A stretch of 34,482 nt of DNA from Microvirga soli. Its GTDB lineage: Bacteria > Pseudomonadota > Alphaproteobacteria > Rhizobiales > Beijerinckiaceae. Of this stretch, positions 15,845 through 24,671 are shown one piece after another. The translations under genes were made by a program, and so were the position numbers. Each line of letters begins with the position of its first letter. Position 1 is the first letter of the stretch. The stretch is from assembly GCF_016734765.1 (NCBI RefSeq), contig NZ_JAERQE010000045.1, forward strand, positions 1 to 34,482. The letters are read 5' to 3'. The notes below the pieces were generated by a model that had not been told where the DNA came from, did no database searches, and was given only the letters and a program-made list of their open reading frames with translations.

Positions 15845-15869
15845 AATGTACGACTACCGTGACGGTTCC
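15845..15869 (-). promoter_or_regulatory. Near-match EcfG promoter (GGAAC-N16-CATT), leftward
   Basis: On the minus strand GGAAC (15865-15869), a 16-nt spacer and CATT (15845-15848). One mismatch from consensus. It is 35 nt before the TTG start at 15809, nearly the same spacing as the perfect site at 13583-13607. Confidence 0.5.
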
Positions 15870-15914
15870 GACTGCCAAGCTTGTGGGCAGGAGGTTATTC
15901 CTGCGGAGGAGCGG

Positions 15915-15939
15915 GGAACTCACCTTCCCAGCACCCGTT
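15915..15939 (+). promoter_or_regulatory. EcfG promoter (GGAAC-N16-CGTT), rightward
   Basis: GGAAC (15915-15919), a 16-nt spacer and CGTT (15936-15939) match consensus exactly, 26 nt before the ATG at 15966. The site is back to back with the near-match leftward site at 15845-15869. Confidence 0.8.
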
Positions 15940-15965
15940 GGTTGTCACTGACCTTGAGAGGACCG

Positions 15966-16493
15966 ATGGCCGACCCCATCCCAAACCCGCGCCCACGCCC
16001 GGATGACCAGGAGCAAGTGCCTGTTCTTGGTGATGCGCTGAGGAGTGGTTCTCGAACCGTCGCTGAGGAGATCATCCCTGTCGTCGAGGAGACCGCGACG
16101 ATCGACAAGCGGCAGGTCGTGACCGACCATGTGCGTGTGCGGACGGTCACCGATACCGTCGAGGAACTGGCTCACGCGTCCGTGCAGCGGGAAGACGTCG
16201 AAGTCACCCGTGTGCCCGTCGACAGGGTGGTCGAGACCGCGCCCGAGATCAGGACCGACGGCGACGTGACGATCGTGCCGGTGCTCGAGGAGGTGCTTGT
16301 GGTCACGAAGCAACTCGTGCTCAAGGAGGAACTGCACATCCGGCGCCGCATCGAAACCGAGATCGTCGAGGTGCCGGTCACCCTCCGCAAGCAACATGCC
16401 GTTGTGGAACGTGAACTCCAGGAAGCCCCAAGCCTTCTCGAAGAGGGACAGAACGAGAAATCGATATCATCATGCCGCGCTGATGAACTGTAG
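15966..16493 (+). CDS. DUF2382 (YsnF/AvaK) stress protein, short form
   Basis: A 175-aa protein, mostly a DUF2382 domain: EEIIPVVEETATIDKRQVVTD, VQREDVEVTRVPVDRVVE, VPVLEEVLVVTKQLVLKEELHIRR. Alternating acidic and Val residues form the long beta/amphipathic repeat seen in the family. The frame is open to 15846, but the ATG at 15966 follows GAGAGG and the perfect EcfG promoter, which lies inside the longer frame, so the shorter form is correct. It lacks the N-terminal stress domain and glycine zipper of its paralogue at 14352. Probably induced by general stress; molecular function unknown. Confidence 0.85.
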   Translation: MADPIPNPRPRPDDQEQVPVLGDALRSGSRTVAEEIIPVVEETATIDKRQVVTDHVRVRTVTDTVEELAHASVQREDVEVTRVPVDRVVETAPEIRTDGDVTIVPVLEEVLVVTKQLVLKEELHIRRRIETEIVEVPVTLRKQHAVVERELQEAPSLLEEGQNEKSISSCRADEL

Positions 16494-16865
16494 TCGTTCG
16501 AGAGGGTCAAGGTTAGGCGGATCTGTCGGTTTCCGCGTGACAAGGGCCTGTGGCCCACGCTATTTGCTCGATTCATGGTCGCCTTCATTGGCTAGGCGCT
16601 CATAGGCTGGAGGGCGTTACAGTGGGGAACCTCCCGCCATCAGCTCTCCTGAGTATCTGACGAGCGGTCACATCTCCTCGGCAGAATTCGAGAACTGAAA
16701 AAGTGAGTTCCTCCAGATGGCGGCGTATGTACCGTCGACCGTATTTCTGTTCCGGAAGGGTTCGGCCGAGTGCGAGAGCTTAATGCGGGCTGTCGCGGTC
16801 AACCTGGCATAGACAGCGCAACTCAGCCTTCGATGCTTCGGTAGGACTGAGCAGCCACGCAAAGC
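16494..16865. other. Intergenic stretch without a supported gene
   Basis: A 31-codon frame (16717-16812, MAAYVPSTVFLFRKG) is the only suggestive item and lacks a ribosome site. No EcfG site with correct spacing and no strong terminator was seen. Confidence 0.4.
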
Positions 16866-17117
16866 TTAGCTCATCGATGGCTCCTGCATGGCGATGTCCA
16901 TGTAGGGAATGGCCAGGACAGGATGGAGATCCTCATCGACAATCGCGATCACGATGGCACTCAAGTACATGGATGGTAGCCTAGCCCAATCGTCAAGCAG
17001 CTCCGCACCTCGCTTCAGGGCCTCGGCTTTGGCTGCGGCAATGTCCGGCAACTCGACACCATTCGGATCCTCGTTCGTCGCGAAATGGCTGCAAACGTCG
17101 ATGTAGTAGCGAGGCAT
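16866..17117 (-). CDS. DUF6894 family small protein
   Basis: An 83-aa product starting MPRYYIDVCSHFATNEDPNGVELPDIAAAKAEAL. The pattern MPRY(F/Y)-D-G-ELPD-AAA-EAL is that of DUF6894, a family abundant in Methylobacteriaceae and Bradyrhizobium, often in many copies per genome. An AAGG lies upstream of the ATG at 17117. It has a short C-terminal strand region (AIVIAIVDEDLHPVLAIPYMD). Function unknown; no partner gene is adjacent. The 234 bp up to the next gene at 17352 hold no clear promoter. Confidence 0.8.
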   Translation of the reverse strand: MPRYYIDVCSHFATNEDPNGVELPDIAAAKAEALKRGAELLDDWARLPSMYLSAIVIAIVDEDLHPVLAIPYMDIAMQEPSMS

Positions 17118-17351
17118 GACTAGCCTTCTTGAAACTCGTTACCGAGACGGGAGCATCCCGCCCTACCTGCACTGCTACTGAATCAACCTTCAGCATCAAC
17201 ATTCGTTCTGCTATTCCAACTACTCCTTTGGGTGCAGGTCGGCGTTGTGCGTCTCCTCGGACCTCTTCTTGATCCTTCAGAGCTGAGACCACCGGAAACG
17301 TCGGGAGCGTGACCGAACGAGCGGTGCTCATTCCGTGTTTGTGAGCCCCAT

Positions 17352-18806
17352 TCAGGAAATTCGATTAGTCGCCGCGACCTGGGCGTACCAGTGACCGGAA
17401 TCCTTGAACATCCGTTTCTGCCCCTGTTCGAAGTCAACAAACACGATCCCGAAGCGCTGGGCAAAGCCCTCGGCCCACTCAAAGTTGTCCAGAAGACTCC
17501 AGAGATGGTAGGCCCGGACAGGGACACCATCTTTGATCGCCCGGTGCAGTTCCTTCAGATGGCTCCTCAGGTAAGCGATGCGAGCGTCGTCCCGGATGCG
17601 GCCATCCTGGTCCGGGCGGGTGTTGTAGGCGCAGCCATTCTCGGTGATCTCGATCGGGATATCGCCTGTCACCTGGTGCATCCGGAGCAGGATCTCATGC
17701 AGCCCACCCGGATAGATAACCCAGCCGATGTCCGTCTTCCCGCGTGGCGCGCCAGGAACAATCGCCCCTTCGGCCCGTACATCCGCTCCTGGGATGCCGC
17801 TGCCTCTAGGGACACGCGACACGCGGAATCCAGTGTAGTAGTTGAGGCCGACGAAATCGAAGGGAGCCCGCAGGATCGCCTCGTCCCCAGGCCGGAAGCC
17901 AAGAATGTCCTCCTGTCGGTCTGCCAGCAACACGCCAGCCGGGCAATCGCCCATCAGTGCCGGTTGCAGATGCCAAAGGTTCAGGAGCGCATCGGCTGTC
18001 ACGGCAGCGGCCTGATCCTCTGCGCTGACCGTGGCTGGCAGCATCGGTGAGACATCGAAGGCACTCCCGACCAGGAGGGTAGGCTTGATTTCCTTCAGGG
18101 TCCGGAACGCCTGGCCTTGGGCGAGATTGACCGCATGCGTGGCGCGCAGGAACGCCAGAGGGTCTTTTCGGCCGGGCGCATGGACTCCCTGCAGGTAGCC
18201 CATCTGTGTAAACGTCTTCGGCTCGTTGAAGAGCACCCAATCCCCGATCCGGTCAGACAGGGCTTGGGCAACAAGGCGGCTGTAGTCGGTGAAGCGCTCG
18301 GCCGTTTCGCGATTGGGCCAGCCGCCGTCATCCTCAAGGGCCTGTGGCAGATCCCAGTGGTACAGCGTGGCAAGAGGCCGGATGCCCGCCTCAAGCAGCC
18401 CATCCGTGAGCCGGCTGTAGTAGTCGAGCCCGGCTTGGTTGGCGCTTCCTCGCCCCGTTGGCTGGATGCGGGGCCAGGCGATCGAGAACCGGTAAGACTT
18501 GAGGCCGAGCTGCTTCAGCAGGGCGATGTCCTCGCGCCAGCGGTGATAGCTGTCGCAGGCGACGTCGCCCGTGTCGCCATTCCGGGTCTTGCCGGGAGCA
18601 TGGGAGAAGGTGTCCCAAATGGAGGGGCCGCGTCCGTCCTCGCGGCACGCACCCTCCACCTGGTAGGCGACGGTTGCCGAACCCCACAGGAAGCCGGGCG
18701 GGAATTCTACGGAACCGTCGGACTCCTGCGCTAAGGCAGTGGACACCTGACCAAGCACCGCACCGCCCAGGAGGGCCCCTGCCTGCAAGAGTTCGCGCCT
18801 GTTCAT
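17352..18806 (-). CDS. Glycoside hydrolase family 1 (beta-glucosidase) with Tat signal
   Basis: A 484-aa protein. Residues 1-27 (MNRRELLQAGALLGGAVLG...ALAQ) form a twin-arginine signal (RRELLQ), so the enzyme should be exported folded. The rest is a full GH1 barrel: FLWGSATVAYQVEG at its start, the acid/base Glu in LFNEPKTF (about 195), VGLNYYTGF, the nucleophile Glu in ITENG (about 389), and YHLWSLLDNFEWAEGF. The ATG at 18806 follows GGAG by 7 nt. All catalytic residues are present. Most GH1 enzymes are cytosolic; export suggests action on envelope or external beta-glucosides. It lies 123 nt downstream of an ABC exporter gene in the same direction. Confidence 0.92.
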   Translation of the reverse strand: MNRRELLQAGALLGGAVLGQVSTALAQESDGSVEFPPGFLWGSATVAYQVEGACREDGRGPSIWDTFSHAPGKTRNGDTGDVACDSYHRWREDIALLKQLGLKSYRFSIAWPRIQPTGRGSANQAGLDYYSRLTDGLLEAGIRPLATLYHWDLPQALEDDGGWPNRETAERFTDYSRLVAQALSDRIGDWVLFNEPKTFTQMGYLQGVHAPGRKDPLAFLRATHAVNLAQGQAFRTLKEIKPTLLVGSAFDVSPMLPATVSAEDQAAAVTADALLNLWHLQPALMGDCPAGVLLADRQEDILGFRPGDEAILRAPFDFVGLNYYTGFRVSRVPRGSGIPGADVRAEGAIVPGAPRGKTDIGWVIYPGGLHEILLRMHQVTGDIPIEITENGCAYNTRPDQDGRIRDDARIAYLRSHLKELHRAIKDGVPVRAYHLWSLLDNFEWAEGFAQRFGIVFVDFEQGQKRMFKDSGHWYAQVAATNRIS

Positions 18807-18929
18807 GCCCGTTCTCCACATTCCTGCGTGCAGGACTTCCCTGGCCCACAGTGCGTAGTCATCTTAGTTCGATCTGCCGCCGCACGCATATTGAGCGGAG
18901 ACGACTAGGTAAAAGGGCCGTTCAATCGC

Positions 18930-20687
18930 TCAGGCCGCCCGTTTCAAATCCAACGTCTCATCATGGTAGCCGACCAGAGTCGAGCGGTGGCCGATGCTGA
19001 CGATGGTGGGCTTCCACTCCGCGTTGCGCAGCAGCGTATACACGTTGCGTTCGGCCTCCTCGTCGAGAGCGGACGTCGCCTCATCCAGGAATACCGTCTC
19101 CGGCCTGGCCAGCAGAACGCGCGAGAAGGCCAGCCGCTGCTGCTCGCCACCCGACAGGCGCTGGCTCCAGGGCTCCACCATATCCAGGCGGTCGATCAGG
19201 TGCTCCAGGCCGACGCTGCGCAGGATGTGGCTGATCTCCGCGTCGTCTGTTCTTGCAGGAGCAGGATAGAAGATCGCCTGCCGCAGCGTTCCGAGCGGCA
19301 GGTAGGGCCGCTGGGGCAGAAAGAACGAAGCACCCGACGTGACGGAGACGTTGCCACGGCCGTAAGGCCACAGACCTGCAATCGCCCGCAGCACCGTGCT
19401 CTTGCCCGTGCCGGAGGGACCTCGGATCAGCAGCGCCTTGCCCTGTTCGACCGAGAGGTCGACGCCGCTGACCAGCGCACGCCCGTTCGGCAGGGACAGA
19501 TGCAAGTCCTGCACGCCTATTCTCCCGGCCCCATACATCCGGACAAAGGGGCTGTGCTCGCTCGCCCGTGCCTGATCCAGGTCGGCCCGGAACATCTTCA
19601 GGCGTTCTGTCGTCGCCCTCCAGTGCGCAATCTCGCGGTAGCTGTTAATGAAGTAGTTCAAGCATCCTTGGACCGTCGCAAAGGCCGCCGTGACCTGCAT
19701 CACCTGACCAAAGCTGATCTGGCCCGCAAAGTAGCGCGGGGCGGCCAGCAGGAACGGCACGATGATGCTGAACTGGGTGTAGGAATGGGTGAAGCAGGCC
19801 ATCGCCCGCTCGCGCCGCATCATAGCCCAGAAGTTCTCGACCACGCCGCTCCAACGCTCATTGAGGACACGACGCTCCTGGGTTTCGCCGCCGTAGAAGG
19901 CGACCGTCTCGGCGTTCTCGCGCAGACGCACGAGGCCATAGCGGAACTCGCTTTCCAGACGCTGGTTGGCGCTGTGGAGGCCCGCCAGAGGATTGCCGAT
20001 CCTGTGGGTAATCCAACTCGCCAGAAACGCGTAGCCGAAGACGGCAAACACCATGTAGCCAGCCACTGATATGCCCGCGACCGTGACGGTGCCGCCCAGG
20101 CCCCAGAGGATGCTCGTGAAGGCGATCAGGCTGACGGCCATGTCGAGGAAGCCGACAAGGAGGTTTAGCGTCTGCCCGGCAAACAGGCCGAGATCTTCCA
20201 CGATCTGCTGGTCGGGGTTGGCACTCGACCGGCCTTCGAGCTGGATCCGGTAATAAGCCCGGCTGGAGAGCCAGTCGCCCATGTACTGCCGCACCAGCCA
20301 GTCGCGCCACCGCAGCTTCAGGCTCTCCGCAGCCCAGTTCGAAGACACGAGCGAGATCGTGTAGCTGCCGGCGATCAGCCCGAAGATGCCGATCTGCTTG
20401 AAGAAGGCCTGGATGTCGTTTGCCTGGAGGGCTGAGTGGAAACTATTGTACCACTCGTTCTGCTGCACGCAGATGTAGATGGCCGCGAGCTTTATCGCGA
20501 GCAGGAGAGCCAGCATCCCGCGGGCGTACCATTTCTCCCCGGATCCCCAATAGGGCTGAGCGAGACGCCATACATCCTGAAAGAAAGCAACGGCAGTCCA
20601 GTTGGAGGTTAGAGCCGTAAGAGCGCGCCAAGGCGCGCGCCGGCCCTGCGCCGAAGGGTGGTTCGGCACCGCGATCGAGTTCGACAT
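18930..20687 (-). CDS. BacA/SbmA-like ABC exporter with fused ATPase (YddA/BclA type)
   Basis: A 585-aa half-transporter. The N-terminal membrane domain (about 30-365) resembles SbmA/BacA (WYNSFHSALQANDIQAFF; WRDWLVRQYMGDWLSSRAYYRIQL). The ATPase domain has Walker A GPSGTGKST (423-431), signature LSGGEQQR (511-518) and Walker B FLDEATSALD (533-542). It works as a homodimer in the inner membrane. Relatives import peptide antibiotics and long-chain fatty-acid or B12-like substrates; the rhizobial BclA protein protects against plant peptides. Substrate unknown here. The GH1 gene follows in the same direction. Confidence 0.9.
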   Translation of the reverse strand: MSNSIAVPNHPSAQGRRAPWRALTALTSNWTAVAFFQDVWRLAQPYWGSGEKWYARGMLALLLAIKLAAIYICVQQNEWYNSFHSALQANDIQAFFKQIGIFGLIAGSYTISLVSSNWAAESLKLRWRDWLVRQYMGDWLSSRAYYRIQLEGRSSANPDQQIVEDLGLFAGQTLNLLVGFLDMAVSLIAFTSILWGLGGTVTVAGISVAGYMVFAVFGYAFLASWITHRIGNPLAGLHSANQRLESEFRYGLVRLRENAETVAFYGGETQERRVLNERWSGVVENFWAMMRRERAMACFTHSYTQFSIIVPFLLAAPRYFAGQISFGQVMQVTAAFATVQGCLNYFINSYREIAHWRATTERLKMFRADLDQARASEHSPFVRMYGAGRIGVQDLHLSLPNGRALVSGVDLSVEQGKALLIRGPSGTGKSTVLRAIAGLWPYGRGNVSVTSGASFFLPQRPYLPLGTLRQAIFYPAPARTDDAEISHILRSVGLEHLIDRLDMVEPWSQRLSGGEQQRLAFSRVLLARPETVFLDEATSALDEEAERNVYTLLRNAEWKPTIVSIGHRSTLVGYHDETLDLKRAA

Positions 20688-21127
20688 TGTTGTTGATTGC
20701 CCCGGCGCCGACGCTGCCCGGATGGGAGTGCCGACACTGTCTTAGCTTGTTGTTTTTGAGAGGCCGCTGCTGTGCCGCTATTCGCGGCCGGAGGCAACGG
20801 GATTTGAACGCTTCTGCTACTTTTGGGTTGCGGTGTTCTGTCTCACCTGAGTGGGATGACACTTCCTAACGGCAAAGGTTGTAAGCCTCTCTGCCTGAAT
20901 GGCCGATGAAGCACCCATTCATTGCTTCAAGATGATCACTCTTGGACGTCAGAGCTGAAGGCCATAAACAGAGGCGATAGTCCCAGCGCTCCCTGAGTAC
21001 GTGAGCATCTGATCCGGGGAGGTAAGGCAACATATCCTTTGTTGCTGCCTCCTGGCCGGCTTATTCTTGATCTGAACGTCGATCCTCCATGAGTGATCGT
21101 GAACCGCTTGCCACAAGGAATATTCTC
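20688..21127. other. Intergenic region with a weak EcfG-like site and a two-step hairpin
   Basis: No gene supported. On the minus strand GCAAC-N16-CGTT (20807-20831) is one mismatch from the EcfG consensus, about 120 bp before the ABC gene. A hairpin at 21018-21052 pairs GGAGG with CCTCC and GCAACA with TGTTGC around a 7-nt loop. It precedes the proline-rich gene and could be a leader structure. Confidence 0.35.
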
Positions 21128-21325
21128 ATGGCCAGCACACCATCCTACTGCTGCTCTCAGCCTGATCCTCCTGCCTCCGAGCCGGTGCGCTCCGATCCGA
21201 CGCCTCCTGACCAGCCCGGGACGAAGACGCCGTTGCACGTCCCGCCTACACCTTCAAGCGGAGTGCCAAAGCCAGTTCCAGGTCAGACACCTGTCCCGCG
21301 CCCCTTTCCGCAGCCGCGCGCCTAA
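21128..21325 (+). CDS. Small proline-rich protein, unknown
   Basis: A 65-aa product starting MASTPSYCCSQPDPP, nearly one-third proline, with two adjacent cysteines near the start and a repeated Pro-Thr/Pro-Lys-Pro tail. AAGGAA is about 8 nt before the ATG at 21128. No hydrophobic segment and no recognised family. It points rightward and nearly meets the leftward glycosidase gene. Low complexity makes it a possible chance frame; the ribosome site is the main support. Confidence 0.4.
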   Translation: MASTPSYCCSQPDPPASEPVRSDPTPPDQPGTKTPLHVPPTPSSGVPKPVPGQTPVPRPFPQPRA

Positions 21326-21389
21326 GGGGGGAACAGATCCTGGGGAGCAGAATGGGCGAGAAGATCCCGTTCAGGCGGATCAGGAAGGC

Positions 21390-22634
21390 TCACCTCTTGA
21401 TGCCGGTCCAAGCCAGTTCTTCGGCGAATGCCTGGCAGAGGGGACGGACACCTTCCCCATCGGGATAGCCGAAGAGGCCGGTATGACAATGCCGGTCATC
21501 GTTCCAACCAGGATAGTCCAGGATAGGATAGAGACAGATCCCGTCGACCGGGACGCCTGCCTTCCGCGCAGCGATGACCTCATGCCCGATGATGCGGAGC
21601 CAGGCCGGGCGCAGGTCACCTTCGATCCCGGTCTCGGCGAGAAACAGCGGGCGCCTGTAACGCTCGTATGTGTCGCGCAGGAGGTTGGAGAACGAGCGGT
21701 ACTGCGGATGGTCGACCGCAATCGGCAGGTCGCCATCAATCCACTGGTTGTGGAGGTAATAGTTCACGCCAACGATGTCGACGTAGTCAGACCGGCCGCC
21801 CAGCTCGGGGCGGTGGTACCCTGACAGGAAGTCCAGCGCCTCGAACTGCGCCAAGGTGTAATGCTGGGCCGCCTGGATGTCCTGCGGATGAGCGGAGCGC
21901 GGAACGACGTGGATTGCCGGCTCCGCGTGGACAATGCGAGCCCGTGGCTCGACCTCGCGCACGGCTTCGATCGCCGCGATTGATGCTCGCACAAGGATTG
22001 CCTTGAGCTCGTTGCCGCGTCCTGTTGCGAGCGGGTTGATGTACGCGAGGCTCCCGCCCGCCCACGACCAGAACGAAATCTCGTTCACCGGCACATAGAA
22101 AGGCACGGCATCGGTCTCATCACGGACGACCTGGGCGGCGGCACGTGCGAAGCGTGCAAAGCGGTCGATGAACGCAGGCGACCAGATGTCGAGATCGTCC
22201 GGCCAGCCCCAATGGCAGATGTCCCAGATGACCTGGGTTCCAGTGTCCCGTGCCGCCCGAAGCTGGGGCAGAAAGCTCGACCAGTCGTAGTGACCGGGCG
22301 TGCTCTCGATCAAGTGCCACCGGAAGCCGTCACGCACGATGCGGATCCCATGCTCCGCCAGCATCCGGTAATCGGCCTCAGCATGCCGATCGTGGCCTGT
22401 GCCCGCGATCAGGTCGAGGCGCCGTCCATGTTGGTGGCGGTGGGTTGAGCACTCAAATCCGCCAATCAGGAAGCTGGCGAACAGGTCTGAGCGGACATTG
22501 CAGAGAACCTGCGGCGGGAGGCGGGCCGCGTAGTTCCTGAGAGCTTGATGAAGCTTTCCTTCATTCGCTTCGGCGCGGTCTCCACCAACAATCGCGCTTG
22601 CTTCGACGGCCCTGTCGTTCTCCAGGTCTCGCAT
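21390..22634 (-). CDS. Clan GH-A glycosidase (GH1/beta-glucosidase-like)
   Basis: A 414-aa protein with an (alpha/beta)8 glycosidase core from about residue 55. Candidate catalytic residues are the acid/base Glu185 in VPVNEISFWSW and the nucleophile Glu334 in LFLAETGIEG, with VGVNYY between, as in clan GH-A. The sequence is far from standard GH1 (no ITENG), so the exact family is not assigned. No signal peptide; probably cytosolic. GGGAGCAGGAC precedes the ATG at 22634. It starts 29 nt after an ABC exporter gene, so the two are likely co-transcribed and may act in making or trimming an exported glycan or glycoside. Confidence 0.75.
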   Translation of the reverse strand: MRDLENDRAVEASAIVGGDRAEANEGKLHQALRNYAARLPPQVLCNVRSDLFASFLIGGFECSTHRHQHGRRLDLIAGTGHDRHAEADYRMLAEHGIRIVRDGFRWHLIESTPGHYDWSSFLPQLRAARDTGTQVIWDICHWGWPDDLDIWSPAFIDRFARFARAAAQVVRDETDAVPFYVPVNEISFWSWAGGSLAYINPLATGRGNELKAILVRASIAAIEAVREVEPRARIVHAEPAIHVVPRSAHPQDIQAAQHYTLAQFEALDFLSGYHRPELGGRSDYVDIVGVNYYLHNQWIDGDLPIAVDHPQYRSFSNLLRDTYERYRRPLFLAETGIEGDLRPAWLRIIGHEVIAARKAGVPVDGICLYPILDYPGWNDDRHCHTGLFGYPDGEGVRPLCQAFAEELAWTGIKR

Positions 22635-22663
22635 GTCCTGCTCCCGGGTTTGGCACTCGGATC

Positions 22664-24526
22664 CTAGCCCTCCCGCCCGTCGTGACGCGGGCGATGCCTC
22701 GGGCGCCAGCCCTCAAGCTCGACTCTCGCATCTGGAGGACCAGAGGCTCCAGACCACATCCTGGCGTAGTGGCCATTGCGCTCAAGAAGTTCGTGGTGGG
22801 TGCCGCGCTCGACAATCCGGCCGGCATCCATGACGAAGACCTGATCGCAGCCAACGACGCTCTCGAGCCGATGCGTCACGAGCACAATCGTGCGTCCGCC
22901 CCTGAGCGATTGCAGCGTTTCCAGGAGAAGCTGCTCATGGTGCGGATCAAGGGCGCTGGTCGGTTCATCGAGGATAAGGAACGGCGCGCGTGTCAGCAGC
23001 GCCCGGGCGATGGCAAGCCGCTGGCGCTGTCCGCCCGAGAGGTTCTGACCGCCCTCGGTCAGAACGGTCTCGTAGCCCTCCGGATGGTCTTGGATGAAGG
23101 CCGCAGCCCCCGCGAGCTCAGCGGCTCGGTCGATCTCGTATCGGCTCGCGCCCGGCCGGCCATAGGCGATGTTGGCGGTGATGCTTGCGGGGAGCATGAG
23201 GCTGTCCTGCCCGACAAGTGCCATATGCGCGCGGGCATCCATCAGCCGCGCCGCGCGGAGATCAATGCCATCCAGGCGCACCGCGCCTGTGGTTGGATCG
23301 TAAAGCCGCAACATCAGGGCCAGAAGCGTGCTCTTGCCGGCGCCGCTCGCTCCGACGAACGCCACCATCTCGCCGGGCCGGATTGTAGCGCAGAAATCGT
23401 GCAGGATCGGATAACCGGGTCGGTAGGCAAAACCGACTCGGTCCAGCACCAGCGTCCGCGAGGAAACGGGCAGGCTTGCAGCTCCCGGAGCTTCGGTAAT
23501 CCCCTCCGGTGTATCGAGGACACGGAACGCCCGACGGGTTGCAGCCTCGAAGATCCTCACCTTGGCGACGAACTCGGTGAGCCACTTCAGCGGCTCCCAC
23601 AGCTTGCGGACATAGTCCATGAACACGATCAGAAGACCGACCGTCATCCCACCTTCGACCGGAGACACGAACTGGTCGCGGTACACGAGATAGCCGCCGT
23701 AGCCGAGGATGATGGCGCCGCCCACGGCGAGAACGCTGTCGCGGGCGAGGGGATAGAGTTGCTCCTGAAGGTTCAGGCGTAGCAGCGCCCGAACGCTGCG
23801 CCCGACCGCTCCGCGAAAGCGGCGGAACTCGTAAGCCTCCCGCTGATAGGTCTGCGCCAGCGGCACGCGCACCATCGCCTGCTGGATGGAGCTGGTGAGA
23901 TCGGCATCGACCTGTTTTGACGCGAGAGCCCGCTCATGGATGCGGACACCAAAGCGCCAGTTGCTCCAAATCATGAACGGAGCCACCGTAAAGGCTGCGA
24001 GGGTCAGAGAGACATTCCGCGACAGGAGAATGGCCGTCATCACCGCCAGGGTTACGGCCGCGACACTCGTGCCGATCACCGTGTCCATGATGCCCCAGGG
24101 GCCGAAAGCGTCGGTAGTCAGCCGGTAGATCGCGTCTCCTTGCGGGCGGCTGCGGTGATAGGTCAGGCCGAGATGCTGGAGCTTCCGGAACAGATCGTGG
24201 CGGACCCGCGTGGTGCCCCGGTAGTTCAGGTGGTAGTTGATCATCATCCGGCCGAACCAGGCGGCATAGCCGATGATGTGGAGCCCCATGCCCATCAGGA
24301 CGAGGCCAACCACCTGCCCCACCTTGTCGGCGGGCAGGACCGACACGAAGAGGGCGTGCACCCAATCACCTTTGGGCTGGCCCGTTAGGACGCTGTCAAT
24401 CAGGACCGCCAGCGGCCATGTCTCAAGCAGACCCACGCAGATGGACACGCCGATCAGAGCAACGAGGGCGGCGATCCAAACCCGGTCGGCCGCGAAGTAC
24501 CCCAACGCGCGGCGGTAGACGGACAT
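22664..24526 (-). CDS. ABC exporter, MsbA/lipid- or multidrug-type half-transporter
   Basis: A 620-aa protein from the ATG at 24526, with six membrane helices (about 15-330) and an ATPase domain: Walker A GASGAGKST (392-400), signature LSGGQRQR (496-503), Walker B LILDEPTSALD (517-527). This is type-I exporter architecture. The start is uncertain: the only strong ribosome site (AGGAGG, 24572-24577) has no ATG, GTG or TTG nearby but stands 6 nt before an in-frame CTG at 24565, which would add 13 residues. A glycosidase gene follows within 29 nt. The substrate is unknown, possibly a glycolipid or oligosaccharide. Confidence 0.9.
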   Translation of the reverse strand: MSVYRRALGYFAADRVWIAALVALIGVSICVGLLETWPLAVLIDSVLTGQPKGDWVHALFVSVLPADKVGQVVGLVLMGMGLHIIGYAAWFGRMMINYHLNYRGTTRVRHDLFRKLQHLGLTYHRSRPQGDAIYRLTTDAFGPWGIMDTVIGTSVAAVTLAVMTAILLSRNVSLTLAAFTVAPFMIWSNWRFGVRIHERALASKQVDADLTSSIQQAMVRVPLAQTYQREAYEFRRFRGAVGRSVRALLRLNLQEQLYPLARDSVLAVGGAIILGYGGYLVYRDQFVSPVEGGMTVGLLIVFMDYVRKLWEPLKWLTEFVAKVRIFEAATRRAFRVLDTPEGITEAPGAASLPVSSRTLVLDRVGFAYRPGYPILHDFCATIRPGEMVAFVGASGAGKSTLLALMLRLYDPTTGAVRLDGIDLRAARLMDARAHMALVGQDSLMLPASITANIAYGRPGASRYEIDRAAELAGAAAFIQDHPEGYETVLTEGGQNLSGGQRQRLAIARALLTRAPFLILDEPTSALDPHHEQLLLETLQSLRGGRTIVLVTHRLESVVGCDQVFVMDAGRIVERGTHHELLERNGHYARMWSGASGPPDARVELEGWRPRHRPRHDGREG

Positions 24527-24671
24527 GGCCTCGGCATCGACCTGGCCGAACTGCTCGGTATTCAGGATCTCCCTCCTACAAAGGGGCGGAAAGACTAACA
24601 CGGATTGCTCCAAACACCACTGTTGTGCCTTTCCAATCGCTCCCCACATGGTCTCGGCTGGTGGACTGACG

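Noticed and set aside
16717..16812. 31-codon frame MAAYVPSTVFLFRKG
   Set aside because: No ribosome site or promoter; not enough to support a gene.
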